Shown: in pieces, positions 1-6,774 of the stretch
Numbering within the stretch: position 1 is the first letter of the stretch
Layout: every line of letters begins with the position of its first letter
Assembly (NCBI GenBank): GCA_905478725.1
Contig: CAJQJT010000143.1
Span: 1-10,861 of the forward strand
Length of the DNA: 10,861 bases
Direction: 5' to 3'
DNA from: an uncultured Pseudomonadales bacterium
GTDB lineage: Bacteria; Pseudomonadota; Gammaproteobacteria; Pseudomonadales; Porticoccaceae
Program-made: the position numbers and the translations under genes
Notes under the pieces: model-generated
What the model was told of the DNA's origin: nothing
Seen by the model: only the letters and a program-made list of their open reading frames with translations
The model's database searches: none

Positions 1-141
1 AATAGATAAGGAAAAGTTTGATGCTAGAGTCGCAACAAAGGTGAAATATTTAATTTAATGTCTCATTAGCAGCCTAGGAGTAGCCACATGTCCGGTCTAC
101 AGTAATAGCAGTGGAAAGGACTGACAAAAAGGAAATTCAAT

Positions 142-401
142 ATGACCTTGGATAAGCTGATTGATCTACTACTGCAAAAGGGCTTCACCGCTGTTACGGG
201 AGCCATGGGCTTAAAGCTATTGTTGTGCATGCAGTGATTGCTGGGGACAATAAAATAGATATCCTAGCAATTGGCCCACTGTTGCTTTCGGTTGCCACTG
301 TGATCTCCGGTTTGGTCAGGAAAGCCCGTGCTTCAATTAGCCAACAAAAAACTCTTGAAGCGGATCAGAGCCTCAATCAAGCTCTATCTGGAAATCCATG
401 A
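142..401 (+). pseudogene. Frameshifted small membrane protein ORF
   Basis: I do not recognise the family. An ATG at 142 with a good ribosome binding site (AAAAAGGAAA, 126-135) opens a frame that begins MTLDKLIDLLLQKGFTAVTG and stops at 235-237 after 31 codons. From about 213 a second frame continues to a TGA at 399-401. It encodes a hydrophobic stretch (ILAIGPLLLSVATVISGLV) followed by a polar tail (Lys, Arg, Gln, Glu). Restoring one A to the A-run at 213-215 would join the two into one ~86-residue protein with an amphipathic start, one membrane helix and a cytoplasmic-type tail. This is inference: the break could be a true mutation, a sequencing error, or two unrelated short frames. The size and layout recall small holin-like or accessory membrane proteins, but nothing diagnostic is visible. 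The gene stands alone, upstream of and co-directional with ppnP. Confidence 0.35.
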
Positions 402-424
402 TAATTAACATCATTTTAATCTGT

Positions 425-468
425 TATCCCCATCGGGATAGTTATTAGCCCTAATCTATCGGTATAAT
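425..468 (+). promoter_or_regulatory. Putative ppnP promoter with upstream inverted repeat
   Basis: A perfect -10 hexamer TATAAT lies at 463-468, 67 bases before the ppnP start. The -35 is poor: the candidates around 439-447 (TAGTTA, TTATTA) match weakly. Immediately upstream, TATCCC (425-430) and GGGATA (435-440) form a 6-bp inverted repeat around CATC. It could be an operator overlapping the -35 position or a weak hairpin ending the upstream reading frame. The -10 is seen directly; activity is inferred. Confidence 0.4.
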
Positions 469-535
469 CTGCGCTCAGAGCGTTATTGCAGCGTATCTCT
501 TTCATCCATGTTTCTCATTACCCACAGGGTTTGTT

Positions 536-850
536 ATGTCAGAATTTGCCAATGTTAGCGTCAGCCTAGAAGCCAATGTCTATTTCGATGGTCAGGTCAC
601 CAGCCGCGCTATAGTACTTGCCGATGGTACCCAGAAAACTCTCGGTGTGATGTTGCCTGGTGAATATGAATTCGGCACCGAGCTCCGCGAGTTGATGGAA
701 ATTACTTCGGGTCAGTTGGATGTTCTGCTGCCTGGCGCAACAGAATGGCAGGCTTTCACTGGTGGCAGCGAATTTGGCGTTCCCGCGGCGGCGAAATTTT
801 CGGTCAGAGTGCAGCAGGTTACTAACTATGTCTGTTCATACTTCGCCTAG
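536..850 (+). CDS. ppnP: Pyrimidine/purine nucleoside phosphorylase PpnP (YaiE, DUF1255)
   Basis: PpnP is a small cupin-fold enzyme. It splits several nucleosides (adenosine, guanosine, inosine, uridine, cytidine, thymidine) with phosphate into free base and ribose-1-phosphate, acting in cytoplasmic nucleoside salvage. The 104-residue protein is close to the ~94-residue E. coli form, with a slightly longer N-terminus. Recognisable family features are NVYFDGQVTSR (14-24), the cupin segment GVMLPGEYEFGT (37-48), the MEITSGQLDVLLPGATEWQ block (54-72), the turn SEFGVPA (78-84) and the C-terminal NYVCSYF (97-103), which matches the family's Y-x-C-x-Y-x ending. The ATG has a modest AGGG (526-529) six bases upstream. 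A TATAAT box at 463-468 suggests its own promoter. It is followed in the same frame by a VF530-type gene, probably co-transcribed. Confidence 0.93.
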   Translation: MSEFANVSVSLEANVYFDGQVTSRAIVLADGTQKTLGVMLPGEYEFGTELRELMEITSGQLDVLLPGATEWQAFTGGSEFGVPAAAKFSVRVQQVTNYVCSYFA

Positions 851-883
851 GGCAAAAGCACAATCACTGAGTATCTCATTACC

Positions 884-1360
884 GTGACTAAAGACTCCCA
901 AGCTAAAGATCAGCAACCGAATAATCCACTGCATGGGCTGACCCTTGAGGCGGTGGTGACTCAGCTGGTTGAGAGCTATGGTTTCCCGTACCTGGCTGAG
1001 AGAGTCAAGATCAACTGCTTTAAGAGCGACCCCTCGATAAAATCCAGCCTCAAGTTTTTGCGCAGAACCCTCTGGGCCCGCGAGCAGGTCGAGAAACTCT
1101 ATGTGGCCAAGTTTATCAAGGCGCAGGGTAAGTCTGTGGGCAACCCGCCTAAAGCTCGGCCGAAGCCGGCAAAAGCCCAAGCTAAATCTGTCACCGCGCA
1201 GCCTGACCCTAAAGTGACTTTGTCTATGCCTGTAATCGCTTCGCCGTCGCCTGTGGCCGATAAGCCGAAGCAAGAAGTACAGAATCTAGTAGGCAAGCCG
1301 GAAGCCAAACCAGAAGCCAAACCAAATCCCTGGGCCTCTGGGGCCTACAAAAAGTCATAA
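884..1360 (+). CDS. VF530/DUF2132 family protein with long Lys/Pro/Ala-rich tail
   Basis: Residues ~14-78 are a clear VF530 (DUF2132) domain: [20 protein letters not shown], then [20 protein letters not shown] and a [10 protein letters not shown] segment. VF530 proteins are small helical proteins, suspected from structure to bind DNA; no reaction is known. The family is usually about 70-85 residues, whereas this protein is 158. The extra half (80-158) is low-complexity, basic and rich in K, P and A, with PEAK repeated near the end and a final [13 protein letters not shown]. It is presumably disordered and may bind nucleic acid. The proposed start is a GTG at 884 with no good Shine-Dalgarno; the frame is open back to the ppnP TAG at 848-850, so the start is uncertain and translation may depend on coupling to ppnP. 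The domain call is firm; function is unknown. Confidence 0.85.
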   Translation: MTKDSQAKDQQPNNPLHGLTLEAVVTQLVESYGFPYLAERVKINCFKSDPSIKSSLKFLRRTLWAREQVEKLYVAKFIKAQGKSVGNPPKARPKPAKAQAKSVTAQPDPKVTLSMPVIASPSPVADKPKQEVQNLVGKPEAKPEAKPNPWASGAYKKS

Positions 1361-1488
1361 ATTCCCTTATCTGTCCAAGGCCTGTCTTGGCCTGATCTTT
1401 GATGCTCTCTAGTAGTTATGGCAGTCCGGATTCCGTTACTTTTCTAAAATCTAACAACCAAGCGTCTGAACAAACCACTAACCAATCT

Positions 1489-1512
1489 CAGTCAAATTAG
1501 ACTGTTTTTTTT
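1489..1512 (+). terminator. Possible intrinsic terminator, short stem plus T8
   Basis: CAGTC (1489-1493) and GACTG (1500-1504) form a 5-bp stem around a six-base loop, followed at once by eight T residues (1505-1512). It is placed to end a ppnP/VF530 transcript. The stem is short, so the call is moderate. The rest of 1361-1488 shows no gene, only a weak CCAAG/CTTGG hairpin at 1375-1390 without a T-tract. Confidence 0.4.
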
Positions 1513-1538
1513 GATGAGTGGCTGATGGGTTTGTGTCA

Positions 1539-1619
1539 GCGCGCGGGAATACTAAGAGAGAGTTCTTTTCGCGCGTAGTCTCGGCGCAAGGGTTTATGGA
1601 TAAGCTTCGGCATAGACCC
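1539..1619 (+). promoter_or_regulatory. Structured 5' leader upstream of small secreted-protein gene
   Basis: Two hairpins can be drawn in the 120 bases before the 51-codon gene. The first pairs CGCGCG (1540-1545) with CGCGCG (1570-1575) and encloses an inner AAGA/TCTT stem (1554-1557 with 1564-1567). The second is nine pairs, one of them G-U: GGGTTTATG (1590-1598) with CATAGACCC (1611-1619). A ribosome binding site follows at 1648-1654. The layout suggests a structured untranslated leader or a small RNA. I could not match it to a known riboswitch; in particular the conserved cores of c-di-GMP-I and glycine riboswitches are absent. The pairings are seen; regulation is inferred. Confidence 0.35.
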
Positions 1620-1659
1620 TGCAGGACTTTTATGGGGCAATAAAAATAAGGAAGTTACT

Positions 1660-1815
1660 ATGCGCAAAACCCTCATTGGCAGATTGTTCTCAATAGTCAT
1701 TGTCAGTTTGATTTGTATGACTGCCACCTATGCGGACTCCCCCAACTCTATTTCAACCCACACTATCCCAACTCCTTCGGCCTGGGACAGCAATGGGATA
1801 GGGTTTATTTTCTAG
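1660..1815 (+). CDS. Small secreted/periplasmic protein of 51 residues, unknown family
   Basis: The ATG at 1660 sits six bases after a strong ribosome binding site (AAGGAAG, 1648-1654), and the frame runs 51 codons to TAG at 1813-1815. The N-terminus is a textbook Sec signal peptide. It has positive charges (R2, K3, R8), a hydrophobic core (about residues 9-22, LFSIVIVSLICMTA) and a cleavage motif T-Y-A at 23-25, leaving a mature peptide of about 26 residues that starts DSPNS. The mature part is polar and rich in Ser, Thr and Pro, ending in AWDSNGIGFIF. I do not recognise a family. The C-terminal aromatic/glycine ending could be a truncated start of a larger exported protein, since no continuation in another frame is obvious downstream. 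It lies behind a structured leader and in front of the GNAT gene, co-directional with it. The signal peptide plus ribosome binding site make a real gene likely. Confidence 0.6.
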   Translation: MRKTLIGRLFSIVIVSLICMTATYADSPNSISTHTIPTPSAWDSNGIGFIF

Positions 1816-1896
1816 GCAAAAAATATAGCTGGGCTATAAGGCCATTATCGGTTTTATTTGTTACTGTTATTGGTGTGGAATAACCAAGGAGGCCCT

Positions 1897-2328
1897 ATGC
1901 CCCAGCGCGCAAAAACCGATGCGGAGATTGAAGCCTGTTTTGAAGTCATGGCGGAGCTAAGACCGCATTTAAAGAAGAATCAGTTTTTGTCCACTGTGCG
2001 GAATATGGAATCTGAAGGTTTTCGCCTTATTTACATAGCTACGGACAATATAGCTACGGACAATAAAGTTGTGGCTGCAGCTGGCTACCGTATTTGCAGT
2101 AACCTCTTTATGGGTAAGCATCTCTATGTTGATGATCTTGTTACTGCCAAGGCTAATAGATCCTCAGGCTATGGCAAGCGAATGATTGAGTGGTTACGTG
2201 ACGAAGCCAAGAGGAGCAACTGTAAATTTTTGCATCTCGATTCTGGCACTCACCGCGGCAGGGCCCATAAGTTTTACTTTCAGGAAGGTTTTACTATAGC
2301 CAGCTATCACTTTAGTGAGGAGCTGTAA
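1897..2328 (+). CDS. GNAT-family N-acetyltransferase
   Basis: This is a cytoplasmic acyl-CoA-dependent N-acetyltransferase of unknown substrate. The 143-residue protein has the usual single-domain GNAT layout: an N-terminal helix region, the central strand HLYVDDLVTAKANR (75-88), the acetyl-CoA pyrophosphate loop R-S-S-G-Y-G-K (88-94, fitting R/Q-x-x-G-x-G/A), and the motif-B segment HKFYFQEGF (124-132) typical of the C-terminal alpha4/beta7 region. I place the start at 1897 because AAGGAGG (1886-1892) lies just before it. The frame is open further upstream but has no ribosome site there, and its residues look untranslated. An exact 15-bp tandem duplication doubles I-A-T-D-N (residues 47-56) between the beta strands ahead of the core; it keeps the frame and may be tolerated as a longer loop. 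The next gene starts two bases after the stop, so both are probably translated from one mRNA. Confidence 0.85.
   Translation: MPQRAKTDAEIEACFEVMAELRPHLKKNQFLSTVRNMESEGFRLIYIATDNIATDNKVVAAAGYRICSNLFMGKHLYVDDLVTAKANRSSGYGKRMIEWLRDEAKRSNCKFLHLDSGTHRGRAHKFYFQEGFTIASYHFSEEL
2035..2064 (+). repeat. 15-bp perfect tandem duplication inside the GNAT gene
   Basis: ATAGCTACGGACAAT occurs twice in direct succession (2035-2049 and 2050-2064) without a mismatch. It is a multiple of three, so it duplicates five residues (IATDN) and keeps the frame. Perfect identity suggests a recent slippage or duplication event, or a site variable between strains. Confidence 0.9.
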
Positions 2329-2330
2329 TC

Positions 2331-2507
2331 ATGATCACCGCCTATGTATTGGTAGTGCTGAATATCATTTCAGTCGTCATCTGTTACCAGGTTGCTAAAA
2401 GCCGCGGTGGCAATACGCGCTTCTGGGGCGGGCTGGCGGTATTTTTCGGCCCCTTTGCCATCCCTTTTATCTTCCTATCCAAGCCGAAAACTGCGGCTAA
2501 AGAGTAG
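2331..2507 (+). CDS. Small two-helix membrane protein, 58 residues, unknown function
   Basis: The ATG at 2331 is preceded by GAGGAG (2317-2322), which lies within the last codons of the acetyltransferase gene; that gene's stop is two bases upstream. Close spacing and a ribosome site inside the previous gene suggest translational coupling. The protein has two hydrophobic segments, about residues 3-22 (TAYVLVVLNIISVVICYQVA) and 31-50, joined by a short basic loop K-S-R-G-G-N-T-R. It ends in a lysine-rich tail (KPKTAAKE). This pattern predicts a hairpin in the inner membrane with the basic loop and ends arranged by the positive-inside rule. I do not recognise a named family, though short W-G-G/F-F-G-P hydrophobic proteins of this type are common as uncharacterised membrane proteins. 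A strong terminator follows 44 bases later. The gene is likely real; its function is unknown. Confidence 0.65.
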   Translation: MITAYVLVVLNIISVVICYQVAKSRGGNTRFWGGLAVFFGPFAIPFIFLSKPKTAAKE

Positions 2508-2551
2508 CTGAGTAAAGAGGCCTAGTCACACAGCTAAACTCCAGAAACAAA

Positions 2552-2589
2552 AAAGCCCGCGCCTAACCTTTTAGTTAAGCGCGGGCTTT
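2552..2589. terminator. Strong bidirectional intrinsic terminator
   Basis: AAAGCCCGCGC (2552-2562) pairs over 11 bases with GCGCGGGCTTT (2579-2589). The stem extends past one mismatch by TAAC/GTTA (2564-2567 with 2574-2577), leaving a six-base loop. A-rich sequence on the left gives a U-tract for - strand transcripts, and TTT on the right serves the + strand. It sits between converging genes, the 58-residue membrane protein (+) and pit (-), 14 bases past the pit stop. Confidence 0.9.
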
Positions 2590-2603
2590 GTTGGAAGGCG
2601 TCC

Positions 2604-3884
2604 CTAGAGTCCGAAGGACGCTTTGAACATAAAAAAGAACATAATCGAGAGTCCGGCACCAGCTGGTAGAGTGACCAGCCAAGACAGGAAGATCGATCCC
2701 ACCATGCGCAGATCGATTGCGCCTATACCCCGGGCCAGACCTACGCCTAGTACGGCACCCACCAATGTGTGTGTGGTGGAGATAGGCAGACCGGTACCAG
2801 ACGCAATAACGACTGTAGCTGCGGCACCCAATTCGGCGGCAAAGCCACGACTGGGTGTCAGTTCGGTAATCTTGCGGCCGATGGTGCCCATTACTTTGTA
2901 GCCATAGGTGGCAAGACCCACAACAATACCGCCACCACCGAGCAACAATATCCACGGCGGCATAGACGTCTTAGCGGCAATATCGCCTCCCGAGGCGACA
3001 ATGCTAACCACTGCAGCCAGAGGTCCAACAGCGTTGGCTACATCGTTAGAGCCATGAGCAAAGGCCATGCTACAGGCGGTGAAGATCATTAATACGGCGA
3101 ACACACGCTCAACATTGGCAAAGCGGTTGTTGGCCTCTAGGCTTAAATCTCGTTTCACTCGGGTCAGCAAATAGCTGCCGAGAATGGCAACCAGTATACC
3201 CACTACTGATGCAATCATGGCGCTGTCGAGGAACGTCAGGGTCATGCCGTTATCTTTAAAGACGTGTTTGAGCCCTTTGAGCAAGGTCACCATGGCAATC
3301 AAGAAGCCGACGAAAAACATATAGATGGGGATATAGCGTTTGGCTTTTTCGAAGGGATCTTCTTGCAGAAGGATCAAATGCTGAACGCTGCGGAACAGTA
3401 AAAACGAGAGCGTACCAGCCATGATTGGCGACACCAGCCAGCTCATCACGATGGTGCCGACCTTGCCCCAGTTCACCGCATCAGGGGACACGCCCACAGC
3501 GGCAAAACCAACAATGGCGCCGACAATGGAATGGGTTGTAGAGACGGGCCAGCCCTTAAAGCTCGCGATGGCGAGCCAAGATCCAGCTGCTAGGAGGGCC
3601 GATAACATGCCAAAGACTAAGTCTTCAGGTCGATCCTTGAAGATCGCCGAATCCACTATGCCTTTGCGGATGGTTGAGGTCACTTCACCACCGGCCAGAT
3701 AGGCACCGGCGAATTCGAACACCATGGCGATCATAATCGCCTGTTTAATGGTTAGGGCCTTGGAGCCCACCGAGGTACCCATGGCGTTAGCCACATCATT
3801 GGCACCCACACCCCAAGCCATAAAGAAGCCGCAGCAGGCTGCCAGTAGAATAAGGATGGTTCCATATTCAGTAAAAAATTCCAT
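2604..3884 (-). CDS. pit: Inorganic phosphate transporter, Pit family
   Basis: This inner-membrane secondary transporter takes up phosphate, probably as metal-phosphate with protons or with sodium; the coupling ion cannot be told from sequence. The 426-residue protein (PF01384) shows the family's internal duplication. The signature GANDVANAMGTSVGS (27-41) recurs as GSNDVANAVGPL (278-289), and PVSTTHSIVGAIVG (113-126) recurs as PISTTHTLVGAVLG (367-380). The Asn-Asp pairs and STTH motifs are the substrate and ion site elements. About ten hydrophobic segments are visible, with a soluble loop around 172-187 and another near 240-260. It is shorter than E. coli PitA (~499), which is normal for DUF47-linked members. 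It lies 53 bases after the DUF47 gene, so the two probably form an operon ending at the 2552-2589 terminator. No Pho box was seen nearby, which fits low-affinity constitutive uptake, though this is not proof. Confidence 0.94.
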   Translation of the reverse strand: MEFFTEYGTILILLAACCGFFMAWGVGANDVANAMGTSVGSKALTIKQAIMIAMVFEFAGAYLAGGEVTSTIRKGIVDSAIFKDRPEDLVFGMLSALLAAGSWLAIASFKGWPVSTTHSIVGAIVGFAAVGVSPDAVNWGKVGTIVMSWLVSPIMAGTLSFLLFRSVQHLILLQEDPFEKAKRYIPIYMFFVGFLIAMVTLLKGLKHVFKDNGMTLTFLDSAMIASVVGILVAILGSYLLTRVKRDLSLEANNRFANVERVFAVLMIFTACSMAFAHGSNDVANAVGPLAAVVSIVASGGDIAAKTSMPPWILLLGGGGIVVGLATYGYKVMGTIGRKITELTPSRGFAAELGAAATVVIASGTGLPISTTHTLVGAVLGVGLARGIGAIDLRMVGSIFLSWLVTLPAGAGLSIMFFFMFKASFGL

Positions 3885-3937
3885 CGCACCGATTCCCGAG
3901 TTTGTTATCTTTTATGTAGTGACTATTTTTATATCGG

Positions 3938-4618
3938 TTATTTTGCGAGCAGCAATTCAACCTGATTGCCAATCATCTCGGCAGTGTCAGCCAATGCGCC
4001 GATTTGGTCAATAATGTTGTACATAAAAATTACATTGACCGGGGGCAAATCGGCTTCCAGATTAAACAGTTTCTTACGCAGCTTGAGTTCTTTTTTGTCG
4101 ACCTTTTGTTCCTGAGCGGCGAGTTCGCGAATTAGCTTCTGAACAAACTTCACCTCGGAGCCAGCAAAACCTGTTTCCAGTAGCTCGTCGAGCTCGTTGA
4201 TAGCCCCATGAGCCTTTTCACAGGTCACGGTTGAGGAGCCAACGAAGCCAATGAAATCGCCATGCAGTGCTTTAGGGATAGCCATCTGACGGCCGAGAAT
4301 AATGCCGCAGATATCTTTGGTGAGATTGGCAATATTGTCTTGCTGAGTGATGATACTTAACAGATCGCCTCTCGAAACAGGCATAAACAGGCTCTTTGGC
4401 ATGTTCATGCGAAACTGCTTCTTGAGCTTGTCAGCACTCTGCTCGTCGGCAGATATCTGGTCGAACACCTCAGCGGCGGTGACCCAGTCATCGGCAAAGG
4501 TGGCATTCAAAAAGTCTTCCAATTTACTGACACATTTAATCACTTCCGCCATATGGTTCTGTATGGGCTTAATCGGTGACACACCGAAGATACTGGAGAT
4601 TGAATTGCTTAATGTCAT
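3938..4618 (-). CDS. DUF47/TIGR00153 family PhoU-like accessory protein of Pit
   Basis: DUF47 proteins are cytoplasmic helical-bundle relatives of PhoU, almost always encoded next to a Pit transporter and thought to modulate it. Their biochemistry is not settled. The 226-residue protein shows the PhoU-like repeated acidic motifs that bind metal clusters in PhoU: E59-x3-D63-K-L-K, D94-x3-N98-x3-D102 in the QQDNIANLTKD segment, E169/D174, and D204-Q-I-G-A-L-A-D211-x2-E214 near the C-terminus. The N-terminal FGVSPIKPIQNHM (11-23) is typical. The ATG has AAGGAA (4625-4630) seven bases upstream. It follows recG by 50 bases on the same strand. A possible -10 (TATAAA, complement of 4654-4659) lies between them, but no convincing -35 accompanies it, so it may be read from the recG transcript, its own promoter, or both. 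Pit follows 53 bases downstream. Confidence 0.9.
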   Translation of the reverse strand: MTLSNSISSIFGVSPIKPIQNHMAEVIKCVSKLEDFLNATFADDWVTAAEVFDQISADEQSADKLKKQFRMNMPKSLFMPVSRGDLLSIITQQDNIANLTKDICGIILGRQMAIPKALHGDFIGFVGSSTVTCEKAHGAINELDELLETGFAGSEVKFVQKLIRELAAQEQKVDKKELKLRKKLFNLEADLPPVNVIFMYNIIDQIGALADTAEMIGNQVELLLAK

Positions 4619-4668
4619 TAGTGCTTCCTTTATGAAGATTTCATGCCGGCAAGTTTATACTGCTTTGT

Positions 4669-6774
4669 TCAAGCTTGCCCATATTGTTCACTGTGGCCGA
4701 GCCAGCGTGCGATAAGCGGATCCACGTTATCCGCGTATTCATGCAATAACAGGATGGCCATGCGTTTAACCTCTGGCAACAGATGAGCGTCGCGTTGTAA
4801 ATCGGCGATTCGAAACTGCATATCGCCAGTTTGGCGGGTGCCGAGAACTTCCCCTGGGCCGCGGATCTCAAGATCCTTTTCAGCGATCTTAAAGCCGTCG
4901 TTGGTCTCACGCATAATCTTTAGGCGTGCCGCCCCATTGCCCGACAACGGGGCACTGTAGAGCAGCACACAGTGACTGCTCTGGCTGCCACGGCCGACTC
5001 GTCCGCGCAGCTGGTGCAATTGGGACAGGCCCAGACGTTCAGAATTTTCGATAATCATCAGGCTTGCATTAGGCACATCCACGCCTACTTCAATCACTGT
5101 GGTGGCTACCAGTAGATTGATTTCACCGGCCTTAAAGGCCTGCATCATCTGGACTTTTTCCTTCGGCTTGAGACGGCCGTGAATAAGGCCCACAGAGAGC
5201 TCTGAGAGCAGCAACTGCAATTCCTGAGCCGTGGCCTCTGCCGCTTGGGCTTCGAGCACATCGGACTCCTCAATTAGAGTGCAGACCCAGTAGGCCTGGC
5301 GACCGTCCTGACAGGAGGCGCGGACCCTTTCGATAACGTCATTGCGGCGCAGCTCATTGAGCACCACGGTCTCGATAGGTTTGCGTCCTGGGGGCAGTTC
5401 ATCGATTACTGAGCAGTCGAGATCGGCATAGGCGCTCATGGCCAATGTCCGAGGAATTGGTGTGGCCGTCATAATCAGCTGATGAGGTGTTGATCCCTCC
5501 TCATCAATTTCCGCGTCTATCACCGCACCCTTCTTGCGTAGGGCTAGTCGCTGGTGAACGCCAAAGCGATGCTGCTCATCAATAATGGTTAGACCTAAAT
5601 TATGAAACTCCACCGCCTCCTGAAACAACGCATGAGTGCCGATTACAATCTGCGCGCTGCCGTCTGCAATTGCCGCCAGCTGCACTTCACGAGCCTTGCC
5701 CTTTAACTTGCCGGTGAGCCAGGCGATACGGATACCCAGTGGCGCCAGCCAGGTTTCAAAATTGACTCTATGTTGCTCAGCGAGGATTTCTGTGGGGGCC
5801 ATCAGCGCTGCTTGCATACCATTGGCTACGGCCTGCACTGCGCCCAGTGCCGCGACCACGGTCTTGCCCGAGCCTACATCCCCTTGGATCAGGCGCAGCA
5901 TGGGTATGGGTTGGCTAATATCGGCGCTGATATCGCCGGCAACACGCTGTTGAGCAGCGGTGAGAGTAAAGGGTAGTTGGGCTAAGAAGCGATCGGCCGC
6001 AGCTTGATTCGGCAGCAGTGCTGGTGCGGCCTGGTGCTGAATTTTTTGCCGCAGACGCAGCAGGCTTAAATGATGAGCAATTAACTCTTCGCTGGCCAGG
6101 CGCTGTTGTGCTGGATGCTCTCCCTCGGCGAGCAGATTGATTGCCGTGCCCGGCGGCGGGTTGTGGAGCAGATGCAGGGCGTCGACTAAGGAGTAATTGG
6201 AGTGGCTGTTAGCCAGCTCGGCAGGCAGCCAATCTTCTATGCTGTGCTGTTCCAATAGTGTTAAGGCCTGACCACAGAGATCGCGAATACGCTGTTGGGT
6301 CACGCCCTCGGTGGCCGGATAAATTGGTGTTAGGGTTTCGGCCAAGGCCGGTGGCTGCGCCTGATTGAGCAGCTGATATTCTGGGTGATACATCTCCAGC
6401 CCAGATTTACCTCTGCGTACTTCGCCAAAGCAGCGCAGCTTGGTGCCCGGCTGCAGACCCTGTTGCTGGGCCTGATTAAAGTGAAAAAAGCGCAGTGTCA
6501 TCAGACCGCTGTGGTCCTGTATACGACAGACCAGGCTGCGACGGCGGCCAAAGACCACATCGCTGCCGCGGACTTCGCCTTCAATCACCACCTCGGTGAG
6601 CGGCTGTACGCCGCCGATGGCGGTGATTTTGGTGCGGTCTATATAGCGCAAGGGCAGATGAAAGAGCAGATCTTGAACCGTATAGAGGCCGAGCTTTTGC
6701 AGTTTCGCAGCCAGCAGTGGGCCGACTCCGCGAAGCTTTTCAACACCGATACTCTGTAGGGAAAGAAAGGACAT
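4669..6774 (-). CDS. recG: ATP-dependent DNA helicase RecG
   Basis: RecG reverses stalled replication forks and branch-migrates D-loops and Holliday junctions, protecting against faulty re-replication. The 701-residue protein is near the E. coli length (693). An N-terminal wedge/OB region (1-~145) with LRGVGPLLAAKLQKLG (14-29) and YIDRT (44-48) is followed by helicase core 1: Walker A GDVGSGKT (298-305), MAPTEILAEQH (325-335), the DEQH box IIDEQHRFG (397-405) and TATPIPRTLAMS (436-447). Core 2 carries IHGRLKPKEK (531-540), ATTVIEVGVDVPNAS (557-571) and QLRGRVGRG (588-596). The C-terminal RecG-specific region includes the expected GPGEVLGTRQTGDMQFRIAD stretch. All catalytic motifs look intact. 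The ATG overlaps the stop of a truncated oxyR-like frame as TAATG, and no separate Shine-Dalgarno is visible, so recG translation likely depends on coupling to that frame. In pseudomonads oxyR-recG is a known operon. Confidence 0.97.
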   Translation of the reverse strand: MSFLSLQSIGVEKLRGVGPLLAAKLQKLGLYTVQDLLFHLPLRYIDRTKITAIGGVQPLTEVVIEGEVRGSDVVFGRRRSLVCRIQDHSGLMTLRFFHFNQAQQQGLQPGTKLRCFGEVRRGKSGLEMYHPEYQLLNQAQPPALAETLTPIYPATEGVTQQRIRDLCGQALTLLEQHSIEDWLPAELANSHSNYSLVDALHLLHNPPPGTAINLLAEGEHPAQQRLASEELIAHHLSLLRLRQKIQHQAAPALLPNQAAADRFLAQLPFTLTAAQQRVAGDISADISQPIPMLRLIQGDVGSGKTVVAALGAVQAVANGMQAALMAPTEILAEQHRVNFETWLAPLGIRIAWLTGKLKGKAREVQLAAIADGSAQIVIGTHALFQEAVEFHNLGLTIIDEQHRFGVHQRLALRKKGAVIDAEIDEEGSTPHQLIMTATPIPRTLAMSAYADLDCSVIDELPPGRKPIETVVLNELRRNDVIERVRASCQDGRQAYWVCTLIEESDVLEAQAAEATAQELQLLLSELSVGLIHGRLKPKEKVQMMQAFKAGEINLLVATTVIEVGVDVPNASLMIIENSERLGLSQLHQLRGRVGRGSQSSHCVLLYSAPLSGNGAARLKIMRETNDGFKIAEKDLEIRGPGEVLGTRQTGDMQFRIADLQRDAHLLPEVKRMAILLLHEYADNVDPLIARWLGHSEQYGQA

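Noticed and set aside
1..141. Possible gene end or RNA at the left edge
   Set aside because: All frames are rich in stops and no structure or motif stands out.
1375..1390. CCAAG/CTTGG hairpin after the VF530 gene as terminator
   Set aside because: The stem is only five pairs and no T-tract follows; the hairpin with T8 at 1489-1512 is the better candidate.
1539..1620. Possible c-di-GMP or other known riboswitch in the leader
   Set aside because: GC-rich stems and a GCGCAAGGG stretch look suggestive, but the conserved cores of the c-di-GMP-I and glycine riboswitches could not be found.
1858..1896. N-terminal extension of the acetyltransferase from an upstream TTG
   Set aside because: No ribosome site lies before it, while AAGGAGG lies directly before the ATG at 1897.
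4619..4700. Pho box or strong promoter ahead of the DUF47-pit pair
   Set aside because: No paired CTGTCAT-like repeats were seen; only an isolated TATAAA without a proper -35.
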